Source of the DNA: Takakia lepidozioides
Lineage: Eukaryota; Streptophyta; Takakiopsida; Takakiales; Takakiaceae
NCBI GenBank assembly: GCA_030704615.1
Contig: CM060734.1
Span: 18,166,001-18,230,000, forward strand
Length of the DNA stretch: 64,000 nt
Direction: 5' to 3'
Shown: in pieces, positions 44,389 to 57,714 of the stretch
How positions within the stretch are numbered: position 1 is the first letter of the stretch
How the letters are laid out: each line of letters opens with the position of its first letter
The notes under the pieces: model-generated
Databases searched by the model: none
Told to the model about the DNA's origin: nothing
The model's input: the letters and a program-made list of their open reading frames with translations, nothing else
Made by a program: the position numbers and the translations under genes

Positions 44389-44760
44389 AGCCCTAAAAAA
44401 GGAGGGCTCGGATGGGTTTTGAATTGGACGGTCCAGATCCGGCGCCGTCGGCGGACTGGATGGCCACGGATTGGAGGGCAGACTGGAGGCCAACGGACTG
44501 ATAGCAGACTGGAGGGCAGCGGACTGGCCTGGCGTGCACAGCGGACTGGCCGGCAGACTGGCGGTCTGGCGGACTGGAGGGCAGCAGACTGGCCCCGGCG
44601 GACTGGTGGCAGACCGCGGGCGCGGCTGGTGGGCCGCGGGTGCTGTGCCCGCAGCGGCAGCAGGCACGGTCCAGGTGGGAGGAGCCTAGCGTCCATGCGC
44701 GGGGCCCACCAGTCAGCTGACGCGTGCGCCATAAGGTCCCAATTATTGTAAAATGAGAGG
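44389..44760 (-). repeat. Right terminal inverted repeat of the MULE
   Basis: Complementary to 35924-36300, with indels mainly in the number of CAGTCCGCTG units. It begins inside with a CCCTAAAAA motif that pairs with the TTTTTAGGG at about 36304-36312. Confidence 0.88.
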
Positions 44761-45500
44761 TGGGTGGGTAGAACCTATCAACATCAAAAAAGAAAACTGC
44801 ATAGGTATTTCAAGAATATCTTAAGTACACTCACTAAAAGACAAATTGATACCATCTACTTGCAAAATAGCTTATACCGCAGGTACAACTACCACATAAC
44901 TTATGTGATCTCGTCTCTCCAAAACATCCTGCATGTCGTCTCAAAATGCTGAACATACATTCGTTGTATCTCATAAATAACCTCTATATCCAGTCTCGAC
45001 ATGTTGTATATACACTTGTTTCATCTATTCACTTCAGTATTACCTCCCACTTACTTTCTGGTCTGCTCATTGGTTATGTTTTAAGATGGAATCTTATCAT
45101 AATCTAGCTAGAACTTATACTACTTTCTCCTCTTAGGTGAAGCCTTTATAATACACTTAACATTTATGGAGGGCAAATTAACAAAAGGGGAGTAAACAAT
45201 TGTTAACAAATAACATTTGCGAGTGTGCACAAGTAGGGGAGTAAAATTTTCTTAACATTTATGGTAGTTTAACATTTATAGAGTTAACATTTATCCAGAC
45301 TGTACCGTACTTGCAATCCAGGATTTGAGCCTAAAAGACCCCGGACCTCTAAGCTTGTGATGATGACTGTTTGTCATCCACGAAGAACACGTGTGTGTCA
45401 GAGGTTTGTCGTGGAGCTTTCACTGGATAAGCACGTGCCACCTCATCGCGTAAAAGTGTAAAAGTGTGAAAGTGGGAAGAGTTACGACCAGTTTATTACT
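44761..45500. other. A/T-rich spacer
   Basis: TTAACATTTATRG recurs four times between about 45157 and 45292. No gene seen. Confidence 0.5.
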
Positions 45501-45514
45501 GCGGGTCCCTAGTC

Positions 45515-45560
45515 TCTACGGGGTAATATAAGCGTGCTTGCTTTCTTGACTTCCGATGTG
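45515..45560 (+). promoter_or_regulatory. Candidate TATA promoter of the sugar transporter
   Basis: GGGTAATATAAGCG at about 45520 sits about 545 bp before the ATG, implying a long 5' leader (or a leader intron) upstream of 46065. Placement is an inference. Confidence 0.35.
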
Positions 45561-46064
45561 CATCGCTTTCAGTTGTAAAGGTGCGGGGAGGATTGGGGGA
45601 TTGTTGTCTGCTGCTCCTCAATCGTCGCTGCGGAATAATTCAGTTATGGAAAGATGTTTTGAGTTTGTTTTGCAAGATTTTGATGTTGTGGCGCCTCTCT
45701 CCTGTCTCGGTGGTGCTGCTTCCTCAGTGTGACGTATTGGAAAGCATGTGGTGCTTCGCATAGAAGCGGGCGCTTATATCTGGTGGAAGCGAGGCTGCGA
45801 CTTGCGAGTGCAGGTAATATGATCTGCTGATGTAACAGGTGTGACAGTCTTGTGTAAGAGGTTCCGTTTGCAGCTGACCGTCACATTCTAATACTGATTC
45901 AGAAAGGCCTACGGTTGAATCTAATGCAAGCAATAACTCACCAGGCGTAGATTTGAACGATATCCGAATCACGGTGTCAGCCACGAAGTGTGCTCGTCAT
46001 CAGCTCATTGCGGTTGCGGCAGTGAAGATCTTACTGGAAATTCGACAGGAATTTTTATCAAAGA

Positions 46065-49000
46065 ATGGAAACCACAGGGGATCTGAAACGGATGGAACAG
46101 GGAAGTAGTGAGCATAGAGATAGAACGTTGACTAGTGGAAGCAACGACCTGGGTAAGCCATTACTAAAGGACGGGAGTACCGGGAAGCCAAGACCTCATC
46201 ACAGACACCATCATAGATCAAGGAGAGAAGCCCCTCCAAATGTTGGATTCGTCATATTCACGACTGTTGTGGTCGCACTTGGTCCTCTATCACTTGGATT
46301 TGCGGTATGTCCACATTGCTTGAGTTTATTTGGTTATCGTTGGAAGAGATGTCTCAATTTGTCCATTTCCTCCATAAGGATGCTGTCCACTTTCCCGGAC
46401 CTTATTAAACTATCGCCAAGTGGCTGGTGCACTGGGCTTCCCTCCTGTTGTTTTTGTGGTCTCCACTGTTGGCGTCAGGCTTGAATTGAGGAATTGATCC
46501 ACGCTCAGTCTTTGGGCAGCTGGTTGGCTAGGCTTGTTGTTGGTTTCTTCTGTTTGAGAGGTCCTGGGTCAATTGCCATGTTGTTTATGTAGAGTTGGTT
46601 GTCCGGTTGTATGGATTTGCTGTCATTTGCCATTCACGTGGGTTACATGACAATGAACATCATTGTTGGGTCTACTTAGTGGCTCGCTTACAATATCTGA
46701 AGCAAACAACAAAGCCAAGAACGATATCAGAGAGTGAAATGTCCAGGGATGGTGATTGACTTAAAACTGATGAGGTCCGAACTTGCCGAAACAGAGTACG
46801 ATCACATCATGGTATTCATGCCCCGGTGTTGATTGGCAGCTACAAACATTCACAATGAGACTGACCCCTGATTGTCTTCGTGAATTGAGGTCCTCTTTGT
46901 GATCGACAAGGTTAATGTGTGAACATCAAACCAAGCACAAGGCGACTATGTTAGCCACCAAGTTGGGGCTACCCTGTAGCGTTTTCTACCTCAGAAGTAA
47001 CCAAATGGTTGTCGCTTGGGTTTCACTTGCAACTAGATGATTGCTCACGAGGCTTGACCAGATCAAGGAGCTTAGGGCAGCTTGAGGTATAAGTATAGTA
47101 TGTTGCTCGAATTTATGAGGAATTTAGCTCCATCCGAGCTTTATTCAAAGAATTGTTTGTACTCAGCTTCGAAATCTCGCAAAGCTGTGAAATTGGTGGT
47201 TGAATGTGTTGGTTTCAGTATTTGCAGTCCGTGAATTTTGTGAGCTTGGGTCTTGGCATGTCTGGATGTGTCAAAGTCGCCTGTGGTGATGTTGAGGTTT
47301 ATCGGTACTAAACTCTCTCCCCTCAAGGACCATCCCTTGTTTGCCTACGTGTCTGTGGTAGCTTGTTGGTTGTCATGCATTGTGTTGTTTCATGGAACTA
47401 CTTGCCTCCTCCAACTTCGATCTGTCTACCTGATAGGCACGTTGGCCTTTTCTGGTGCATGACTTGTTCCCCTCCTGAGAGGATTGAGAGAAAAATATCC
47501 AAATTCTAAATTGAAGCCTGCAATATAGATGTTTCTGGACTGAGCACAATGAACCCCTTGATATACTGCAAGCATGTGTAAATGATGACTGAAGAGTGTT
47601 ACAATTTTGCAGTTCTCACAGATTTTGTCGTTTCTAATGATGGTTGGAATCATATGGAGGTTGCAGATTGGATATACATCTCCAATACAATTGGCAATCA
47701 CCAAAGATCTTAATTTGACTGTTTCTGAGGTAAATCTTCGCAGTCACAAGTAGCATGACAGCTGAGGAAGTTCCATGCTCTCTCTTACATATGATCACAA
47801 TTTTCAAGATGTCTCTTACCCCGTGTGGTGAGTCTAATTCTGGGAGTTGTTCTCTTCAGTTTTCGACTTTTGGCTCCATTATGAATGTGGGATGTATGCT
47901 TGGTGCGATCGCAAGTGGCCGTCTCGCTGACTATCTTGGTCGGAAAAGGGTGAGTCTTGTTTGTCTGGTGTTTCGACTATTTAACTGCAATTTTCCCATT
48001 CATAAAACTGGATTCTTTGACTGTGCTCATGAAGTCGCACTGCGGTTTTTGCTACGGAGGAACTTTTCCATCACAAGCACTTTGTCACTGAAAAGTCTCT
48101 GGTGACTGGAAGGGCAGGCATTATTGGTGGCAATACTGCCGGAGTTGTTGGGGTGGATCATCATCATCTTTGCCCATGTGAGCTCTTTATTTATTTCTTT
48201 CTTCCTCTCTTCTCGCATACATAAGAAATTTCTCTTATGTCTTCTGCCTGGCTTGCATACCCTGCTTACACAGCTCCAATATTGCTTAAAACGTTGCTTG
48301 AATAAACAACATGGTTCCAATAAATTGTTGACGCTGGTGCTCAAGGCCCTGGAATCAGATTCTGATCAGCTGCATGAGCACTTCGTTTTCAGGGGTCACA
48401 AGATGGTCGCTTGAGAAGATTAGTCTTGTTTGGAGGGTATGCCAAAGCTAGCATTGACGGGGAAGGGTCAATCTCACAGTGTTGTTGAACCAGAAGCTAT
48501 TGAAGACAATGTGTTTGTGTTATGAGTAATTATGTATGCATTGTAAGCCTAGGTCGAACTTACAATTTTCTGAATGGGATGAGGGATGGAATGTGGGGCA
48601 TGGATGCATGCAGACTTCAACACCTATGATTGTGGCTAGGGTCCTTGTGGGGTTGGGAGCGGGAATTATCTCCTTTACAGTAAGCCCTCCTCTTGACTTT
48701 GAAATTTGCAAGACTGATATGCTGATGTGACCTATTTGTTGCAATTTACCAGTTTTGAGCTTTTTCTCAAGCATGTTGCAAAGGCGTATGCTGTATACCG
48801 GGTGGACATACTTTTCCGTGTGGACTACTATAAGCGACTCCCCCAAACAACACACGTGCCAATTGTTTGTTTCTATAGTTTGTAACACTTGCTGATGGGA
48901 TGAGTTTGAGACTCAGTCCTGTTTATAGAAATGGTGGATGGTAGTTACTATTTAGTCCTGATCCAGCGGTAACATGTTGTAACGTGGATAGAGATTGCTC

Positions 49001-52000
49001 AAAATTTCTACAAAACCGTCACTCTACAGGTTCCCATATACATAGGAGAAACAGCTCCCCGGCGTCTTCGGGGTAGTCTGGGTGCCATGAATCAGGTACC
49101 TTCATACCACCATTTGATCTAGTACAAGTTTTGCTATGTTCATACATTTTGCGATGATTTTTTTTTAGGCTGCAGAGCAGTCGGTAAAGGATGTTGCCAT
49201 GACTTTATACTGACACCATGAGTCTTGATTGGTTTCATGACCAGCTTGCGACCACAATTGGCATTATGATGGCATATCTTTGTGGTCTTTTTGTCAACTG
49301 GCGTGTACTTGCAGCTTTTGGTAAGTGACTACTAGTCCAGCGATCTAGTCTTCCACATTCTGTAGGAAAACATTGGTGACTGAGATGTCTATTTGGAATA
49401 TGGGAGATCAATAGTCAATCACAGCGATTCTTATTAGATGGATTTTTCTCTTAGTTTACTGGGTGCCATACCAGAGCTTTACTTCTCCATGCAGGAGAGA
49501 GACCATGTTGTTTGATTGTCATGAGGGTATGGCTGAGTGGGGGTGCAGGAACCTTGCCCGAACTGGTGTTGGCACTTGGACTCTTTTTCATCCCTGAAAG
49601 TCCTCGCTGGCTGGTGAGTTCATGCAAGTCTTGGTTAATTGGTTCTTGCAACTGACCAGATGCAGAAAGAATGAAAGAATCATGCAGGAAATGAGGCACT
49701 GTGTGTACTTGGTTATTCGGATTTGTCCCAGTGAAGAAGCACTCACAAAAGAAATATGAAAGACATTATGCATTTTCTTGCATGGTTTGAAGAGCAAGTG
49801 CCCTGCTATATGCAGGCTAAAGTGGGTCAGAGAGAGGCAATGCGGTCTTCCTTGCAAAGCCTACGTGGTAAAGACTACGATATCTCCAATGAGATCAGGG
49901 ACATTCAGGTGTGTGCCCTTTCGTCTGAGGCTTCTGATGTGTGAAAAAGTCCCATACTCCTCTCCTCTATCATCAATGCCGTTATCTTGCTTCACTGCTT
50001 ATTCCAACTGCCTCTCCTCTACAGGACAGTTTTCTTTTTATTGCTGGCATTTGAGAATGTTATTATGTGACTCTCTTGAACAACTGAGGCACCCAGCCAT
50101 ATCCGGGATCTTTGCCACTCTTCAGATCTGCCACATCATAATAAAGTATTACTCGCTTTATTGGTGGTTGTACAGAGCTTTTATTCACGGCTGGGTGTCT
50201 ACTGATGTAAGCCAACAGTTGATTATGGAATCTGGTGCTGAGGTGTGGATTGATATGGTATTGTATAGGCTGCAGTGGATGCCTCGAGTGCACTTCCAAG
50301 CATGAAGTGGAGTGACCTAAAGGAGCGCAAACTCTATCGCCCTCTTCTTGTAAGTTATTGCCCAGTTTATTTTTGTGGAGTTATTCTGCTATGTCAGTGA
50401 GGTAAGGAAGGTGGGGAGTGTCAGTGGGTACTTTTGAATTGATAGAACCTTCAAAGGCTTAGCCCGTTCTCTGCTTGCACTAATCAGGAAATAATGCAAT
50501 GCATTCTTCTCGCCCAGCGTTTTGTCTGGTAAGGCAGACTCGAGCCATCGGGAGAGTTCTGAATAAAGCACACCCTCCAGTAGGATCAAGGGGCAATAGG
50601 CCCACCTTACTTTGAGTCAAAAAAGATATGCACACAGCAAATGTGGTCAGTTGATGCTCTAGTGCTTGAGGTTGTCAAATTAGAGTTAAGGAGATCCTGG
50701 TGGCTGGTGCTTGCTGCAGTATGTAAAGTTTGTACCTCCAATCTCCTTGCTTCTATTGGGTTCTCTCACCTCTGGATAGTTGTGGAACTAGGGAGCTGAT
50801 GATTTTAAGGATTTAGGGGAACTGGTTCAAGAACTGATGGACTAAGCTATGGCGTTGAAGGCTGGGATAGGCTTAATGGTCTTTCAACAATTTGGAGGAA
50901 TCAATGGTGTGATGCTCTACTCAAGTGCAATTTTTGGGTCAGCTGGTGAGTTTTTGCTTCTACCTTCTGCACTCATTTGTGTACCTGCTTTTTCTTTTTC
51001 AAATTCTAACCTTAGCTCGAAATGCATGGACCACCTGATGGAAGCAGTTTCTATGTTGTCATTTGCGTAAGTGCCTGAAACATGCCTTGCTCAGACACAA
51101 CAGGAATTCAACTGAAGGAGATGTTGACTCTGCTCATACACCATGCTTCTTTGAATATTTCAGGTATTTCTAATCCCAATGTGGCATCGCTGGCCTTAGG
51201 AGCACTGCAGGTACTATTCCAACTTCGCTGGTGACAGTGTCCTACTATTTCTCTGCGTCATGCGAAAGTGAGTGTAGGGTGGATGGCCATAAGGCTTCCC
51301 TGTGGAAAGCTTAACAAAAATTCACCCCATTCTATCTATCATTTCTCTCTACCATTTCATTTCATTTCTCTATCTCGCACCCTGGCTGGCAAATGTCCCC
51401 CTACAGCTTTCCAGGACGAATAGCCCACTCTGTTCTCATCCCTCTAACCCCTCTCCTCTCTTTTCTCACTCATCCTTATATAAGTGCACTGTGTTGCTGA
51501 GGCAGAAGGTTGGTTACTGAACAAGTTGTGACAGGTGGTGATGACTATCGCTGCAGCAGGATTGATGGACAAAGCCGGTCGACGCATTCTCCTCATGGTA
51601 AGTAACCTTTAAACATAGTGCCCGCCTAGGATTGCTACACACAGTGTTGGGCTTCTGAAACTTTGCTCTAAATGGTGGAAGCCTTTTCTTGTTTTATGTG
51701 TGATCAGTTCTGTAGGAAGCTGGTCCACGGATACCTTTACACTGGTTGATGGTTCTGGGTGGTCATGAAATGTGCGCAGGTGTCTGCAGGGGGGGTGGCC
51801 CTTAGCAGTTTTCTCGTGGGCTTCTCCTTCTACTTGCGAGTGAGTTTCTCTCCCTGTTGTCCATGTGCCCTGTGGCCTTATATTTTTATTCCAATCTTTT
51901 TCTCATGTCTTGTGTGCTATAGAGAACCAAGGCAGACTCTCATGTCTCTTTTGGAGACTCTTAGTCTGGCAGAAGCTTAGAGCTTTGAGGACCTGAACTG

Positions 52001-54125
52001 CCTACCTGCATGAGGGGCTTTGTCTTTGGGTGTCATTTGATGTTTTCTAAATTTGTGGTCTACTTTGTCCAATGGGCATTTGGGGGCCCCTGTGGATGAT
52101 ATGAAGTTTCTGTTGTCTTTCTATTGGGAGACATTCTTGGTCCTCCGTGACGATAGAATCTTGAGGCCCAATTACCTCTCTGCAGCTCTATCTCCCTCTC
52201 TTCTAAGGCCATTGGGAAGGTTTAAGGTGGGCTCCCACACTCTGCGGATAGGTGGGACAACCTGCAACATGAGACCATCCGTGCCCCACTTGCGCTGAAA
52301 ACAACAGGGAAATCGAAAGTGAAGAACATTTTTTTTTTCACACTCCTTTCTACTATGAGATCCGTGGGAGATTCTATTGTCTATTCTGAGATATCCAATC
52401 TCTCACAGTTTTCTTCCGAGGATCAGAAATGCTAAGCTGCACATCTGCACAAAGCATTGACTCTTAGACAAACCCTTGAGAAATAGTTGTTTTAGGGCTT
52501 CTTGTGGAGGGGCCCTCTCTCTTTCTTGTTCCATGCTTTCTCGTCCAATAAGCTCTTTTGACCTTTCTGTGGATGTCATAGAGTATCATTTCATTTTTTC
52601 TGGAGCCAACTGTTAAGTTTCTCCTCTATCCTGTCTTTCTCTCCATTCTGCCCAGAGAATTGTTCTTGCTATAATGTTTTGAAGTACATGTGTAATATTG
52701 ATGAGCCAAGTGTATTTGAAATCAACATCAAGGGAGTTAGCAACATCTGAAGAATATATATAGCTCACACTGGAGAAGTTGGCACAGTCTTGGGAATGTA
52801 ACGTTGGGGCTTTTGGTATATTTATCTGTCAGTGTCATAGCCCCACTTGATTTGAACTTGTCTTAACCTCTTTTGATCCTTCGGGTTGTGATTGAAAAAG
52901 GGTGGTAGGAAATGCTTAAAAATGGGGGACTTACTGTGGCTTGTTTTGATAATACAGAGTCTGGAAGATCCGAAGCATATGTCCGATGCCTTGAACACAT
53001 TCATCTGTATGCTTGCCCTGGTCAACCTGTTGGTAAGTTACATGCATCTGACATGATGTTGATACAAATCAGTAGTAAACTGTTCATAATAGCAATCTTT
53101 GTGCAACTCACCCTGTTCTATTAGTTGCCTGACAAAATCAAGCTTTTTTGTCAGCTCATTGATGAACTTATCTACATTGGAGCAAGAAAATGATTATGCA
53201 ACAGAACTGAAAGTTTGGGTTGTGAAGGTACAAGTCACTCTTGTATCCTGTAATGTAACCGACGATGTTGTCATTAACTGTTTGTTATTTCTGCAGGTCT
53301 ATATTGCATCATTCTCAGTGGGCATGGGTGCAATTCCATGGATCATTATGTCTGAGGTGTGCTCCCAGCATTTTCCAGCTTTTGTCAGGCTGGGTGTACC
53401 TCAACATCGTTGGGTTCAGAGCCTTATTAGTTCAGAATATGGATGGAAATGTGATACTTTTAGGGTCTGCAATGTTTGGTTACATGTACGTAGGTCAAAG
53501 GAATGTGCCCAATGTTGCTGCAATTGGGTAAAGATATCACCTTGGTGGCACGCAGATCTTTCCTGCTCATGTGAAGGGGGCTGCAGGGAGTGTTGCAACC
53601 CTCGTCAATTGGTTGTGCGCATATATTGTCACCATGGTTTTCAATTATCTGCTCCTTTGGAGCTCTGCAGGTAAGGACGAATGTGTTGGTCGAATTTGTA
53701 AGTATGTTATTGGTGAATTTTGAAAATATATGTGTTATTTGAGGGTTGGTTTAATCTTGTATCACTGCTTTTTAACTGTAGACAGGTTTCATATTTCCAC
53801 CGTTCATTGCACTGGTCACATGGACGGTAAATGGTGTATATAGGGCTTTTCACCTTTGTAGGGTCGTAGACGGCATTAGGAACAAGGGCATTTTGGAGGA
53901 CACTCTTCACTCTGCATTCTGTATAAGTTGATAAAAGGGATATGCAACTCAAGATTTTGAAGCACTTGTGACGATGTGAGGTCGGAAACTGAGAATGTTT
54001 GTCTGTGTACAGGATCTTTCTGGTTATTTTCAGCCATATCCTTAGGAACAGTAGGGTTCGTTATGTTTTACGTGCCAGAAACTCGAGGGCGGACATTAGA
54101 GCAGATTGAAGCTTCCTTCAGCTGA
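46065..54125 (+). CDS. ERD6-like monosaccharide transporter (MFS sugar porter), 18 exons
   Basis: Exons: 46065-46304, 47667-47729, 47860-47949, 48118-48177, 48614-48679, 49030-49095, 49245-49320, 49549-49613, 49816-49908, 50269-50349, about 50849-50945, 51164-51210, 51535-51597, 51780-51839, 52958-53032, 53297-53356, 53556-53670, 54013-54125. They give about 509 residues, the usual size, with 12 predicted membrane helices. The first exon has a hydrophilic, His/Arg-rich N-terminus and then [20 protein letters not shown], as in ERD6-like proteins. Family marks: [64 protein letters not shown] and [12 protein letters not shown]. Plant ERD6-like carriers export hexoses from the vacuole by H+ symport; localisation here is inferred from family. 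Almost all exons end in phase 0 and are 47-115 nt. One acceptor, before exon 11, does not keep phase. Confidence 0.93.
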
Positions 54126-55492
54126 GAGCAGGAGGATGGAACTGGGAGCCAGAAATCCTGCCACCAAGATCAGAATTGTGGGAGCACTGCGGATTGTATG
54201 GGATATCGGTAATCCCTGTCCTAACTGGCCCCCTATTGGTTAAGACCAGTTGTTACTGTTTTGAGACACTACCCACAGAGCGGTTCGTGTTTCTTTCAGC
54301 ATTTTTATCCACCCGTATTCTGCCCCACATACAGCAGTACCATGCAAAGCATTCCAAGTGCAGCCATCAATTGTAGTGCTGCGAATCACAAGTTGGGTGT
54401 GATATAATGTTTTGTACCTTTTGCCAGGGACAACTTGTGGTGCTCTTGCTGGTGTCCGAAGTAGACCACAAAGAGTTCAGATTGTATGAGGTTTCGAAAG
54501 GGAGATGCCCATTCTGCAGTCACCTTTCTCAGGATCATACATATGTTTAGTGTATAATCTCCAGAGGACTCAAAAAGCATAGACCTGTTATTCAACATTC
54601 AATTTTTCCTAGTTGGTAGTTAGAAGGAGAGATTATTGAAGTTCTAAGGTCGAAGCAGTTACACATGGTATATTGGACGAGTGAATGACACATGTTTCCA
54701 TCCACAGGACAATAAGAATTCTATAAATTTTGCCTCAGGAATACAATTCTCTTGAGGCATTTCTGAGTTTGTCAGACTCTACACCCATTGCAGAAGCCTC
54801 TTCTATTGATTGAGAAATTGTGACAAAGATAGGAGGGGGATGAGATTTTGAGGACCAAGTCCGTAGAGGGTAAGAAGGATGATCTACCATCGCTTGCACA
54901 CGAGAGATAAAAGAAGGCTAGAGAGAGAAAACTAGTTCTCAAATACTCGTGTGAATTACTCCTCATCTAGCACGTTGAAAAGAAGTTGTAATATGGTGTT
55001 GGAAGGTTGACACTAGCCCTAGATCACCTAGATTATGCACAGGTAATGCACAAACTTCCAATCATTGTGCTACTAGGAGGGTGGATATGCCTATTCCCAT
55101 GGAAATAAGCCTAGCTAACAAAGTCTCTGGACTGTGGCATAAAGGCATTTGCATCCTTATTCACTGCAAAAAAGAAATATAATTTCTGGATGAATTATGA
55201 ACTTAATGTGGACTGTGTCAATGCGTATGCACGTTAGCGAAGACTGAAGACTGCAAATGATAGTGCAGAATTTATGAGAAGTGCTCACCAAGAATTACGT
55301 GACAATCTAGCTTGTGGAGAATTTATAATATTGATGAAGGGTCCTTCCATATAGCATGTCCTTTAACGGTCACGACTCATAGACTTGCAGGTGAGCTACA
55401 TAATCTGTTCCAAGACACGACCTGTCATTTTAAGGCACCATCCAACACATACTATTTTTTGTTTTTTATTTTTTAAACAAAAGGGGAACAAA
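54126..55492. other. Downstream region, no recognised gene
   Basis: Includes the 3' UTR of the transporter. ORFs here are short, and none has recognisable features. A T-run lies at 55454-55475. Confidence 0.5.
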
Positions 55493-55865
55493 GGCTCTCA
55501 TTTTAAGATAATAGCATCTTCAATGCGCCTATGGGCCCCGCCAGTACAACCCATGGGGTCAGGTCAGCAGTGCCCATCCGCCGGAGGGTCCATTGGATAG
55601 TCTAGTATGTTATGGAGAGTTTGCTGGAGAGTCCACCGACTCTCCAGATCAGTCCGGTGGAACCAGAGTCCGCTGGAGAGGGTCCACTCTGCAGTCTAGT
55701 CCACTCTGCAGAGTCCGCTGGAGGGTCCACTCTACGTGCAGAGTGGACTGTGAGTCCACCTGTAGAGTCTGCTAGAGGGTCTGCCCAGTCCGGTGGAAGG
55801 TGAGTCCACATGTAGAGTCCGCTGGAGGGTCTGCCCACTCTGCTGGAAGGTCCGCCGCCGTATGA
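55493..55865 (+). mobile_element. Diverged MULE terminus (solo end or MITE)
   Basis: GGCTCTCATTTTAAGATAATAG at 55493 resembles the end of the 35.9-kb MULE (CCTCTCATTTTACAATAATT). It is followed at the same distance by a GGGCCCCGCC motif and then an array of AGTCCGCTGGAG/AGTCCACTCTGCAG units to about 55850. No second end is seen within 2 kb. Confidence 0.6.
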
Positions 55866-57682
55866 CTTAGGAAAATTTCAGAAAGAACCAGTATACAAAT
55901 ATATAATTAATAACACGCATGACCACCTGACAAGAATTGAACAATGAACCTCATGCTCATTAGGGTAGAGCACCCTATTATGGATGGCTACATTTTAAAT
56001 CTTTGTTACTTTAACATGTAGATGAGTTATAGAGTAAAAATTTAATCACATGTAAAAAAGTAAATTTTTTGTCAAAAATTTTTAATAAATATAATATAAA
56101 TTTTTGAAGAGAGAAGACTCCGGCCGAAGCCGGCGTAACTAAGAGCCACTTCGCCTTGCGGCTACTGCTCCCTGTCGGGGGTGGGCCCTATATAAAAGAT
56201 AGGTGACCGGTTGGTCACATAGTAACTAGGGTATGTGTGTTGTGGTGCTAGAAAGGAGAATGAGGGGGTATGGGGGGGGGGGGTGTGCCTTAGGGTTCCT
56301 AGGGTACTGATGTTGGATTGGACTCGAGTTTTCGTTTATTAACAATAATAGCTATGAGAGAACGGAGGGCTGTGAGGTGGATAGCTTGAAAACATTTGTG
56401 AATTGGGAAGATATGGATGTGAAAGTTGTTGTGCAATCATTAATGCTGGCGTTGTGTATGCCTCTCTAGTACCTGCCGTGATGACGGTTAGAAGACCGGT
56501 GCGCCATCCTCGCCGGCGGATAGCAAGGATGAGTGGGACGTATTTTTGCCGTTTTTCCAGGATAGAGTCTTGTGGGTATCGGTCGTGACAGTATGTGAAC
56601 TCGATGAAGTGGATGGTGAGTGATGGGGATGGTGTGGTAGGAGGTGAATTTTTGAAGATAATCAGTAGACTGTCCTACATTAAACCTACAAAAGCTATAG
56701 TTTGGTTCTAAAAAATATCTACTTTAAAGTAATCCAAAGCCCATAGGAGTTTTTTTGTACCATGGTTAGGAGTTCCATGATTCAAGTCAAAGTCAGTAAT
56801 ATTTGGGTGAGAAATAATACACAAAAATAATAGTATGTGTTTATAGAACAAACTGGCAGGGTTTGAGTAAAGGAGGGAAACGTAGTGCAAGATAGCCTTG
56901 GACCAATCCTGATTTCACTTTATTATGACCTATTCCGTATCCTATTTAGGAGTCTTTGCACACCCTCGGGGCGGTGCCTGTTGTAAGGTTTAGAACCAAT
57001 TCTGAATTTGAGATGTCTTTGTTCGTAACAGGCTCTGAGCAACACGTCGCATGGATGGTAATGATTTCTTTAGATGATAAAATGCATTCTTGAGAATGTC
57101 ATCCAGAAATCCTTTTATTGATAATGTTTTCATCCATTTATGACACTTACGAGCCAGGTTATTGAGAACTTAGAGAACCCTATGGTTCCCGTGTTCTATA
57201 GAGCTCCATATCAAGACAACCCCACACCATGACCAGACCAGCTCACCATATCAGGGCAGCCTACCCTATTCGTTGCTCTTAACCACCACACTACCCGCCG
57301 CTTTCTGCAAACCTTGGAAATAACTAATGTATTATGTGCATTACCAAAACCTGCCTACAGGTCCCCTCTTGGTTGGGACCTACCGCAGCAAACTTGCTTG
57401 CCCGGTAGACCCAGCAGCAAACCTGCTTCCCAGGCAGACCCAACATCATACCGAGCCGCAGTGAGGAAGGGGCGCTCCCACCCTTCACCACCCCCTCTGC
57501 TACACGTGGGCCCTGCCACAGGCACATTCGTGCGCATTGAAGACGCTATTATCTTTCAATCAGAAGCGGAACAGAGGCCCTATTACTCAAATTAAATAAA
57601 GGACGGGAAAAAATAACCCATTACAAACAAGCCGTGAAACGTATTATGGGGATACCACCCCATCGCCAAAAAACTAAGGAAT

Positions 57683-57714
<32 letters not shown>

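Larger units (their letters stand above)
35924..44760. mobile_element. Mutator-like element (MULE), about 8.8 kb, long terminal inverted repeats
   Basis: Ends are inverted copies starting CCTCTCATTTTACAATAATT. The left end (35924 to about 36300) matches the complement of the right end (about 44389-44760) over almost 400 bp, including GCACCCGCGGCCCACCAGCC and blocks of CCAGTCCGCTG. Inside are a + strand transposase gene and a convergent - strand gene. No clear 9-11 bp target duplication: AATAAAG precedes the left end and TGGGTGGG follows the right end. The transposase reading frame is intact on paper, but the accessory gene is damaged. Confidence 0.9.

Noticed and set aside
47141-50305. ORFs of 60-175 codons within the transporter locus
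   Set aside because: They span intron-exon borders of the ERD6-like gene or run antisense to it; only the spliced frame keeps transporter motifs.
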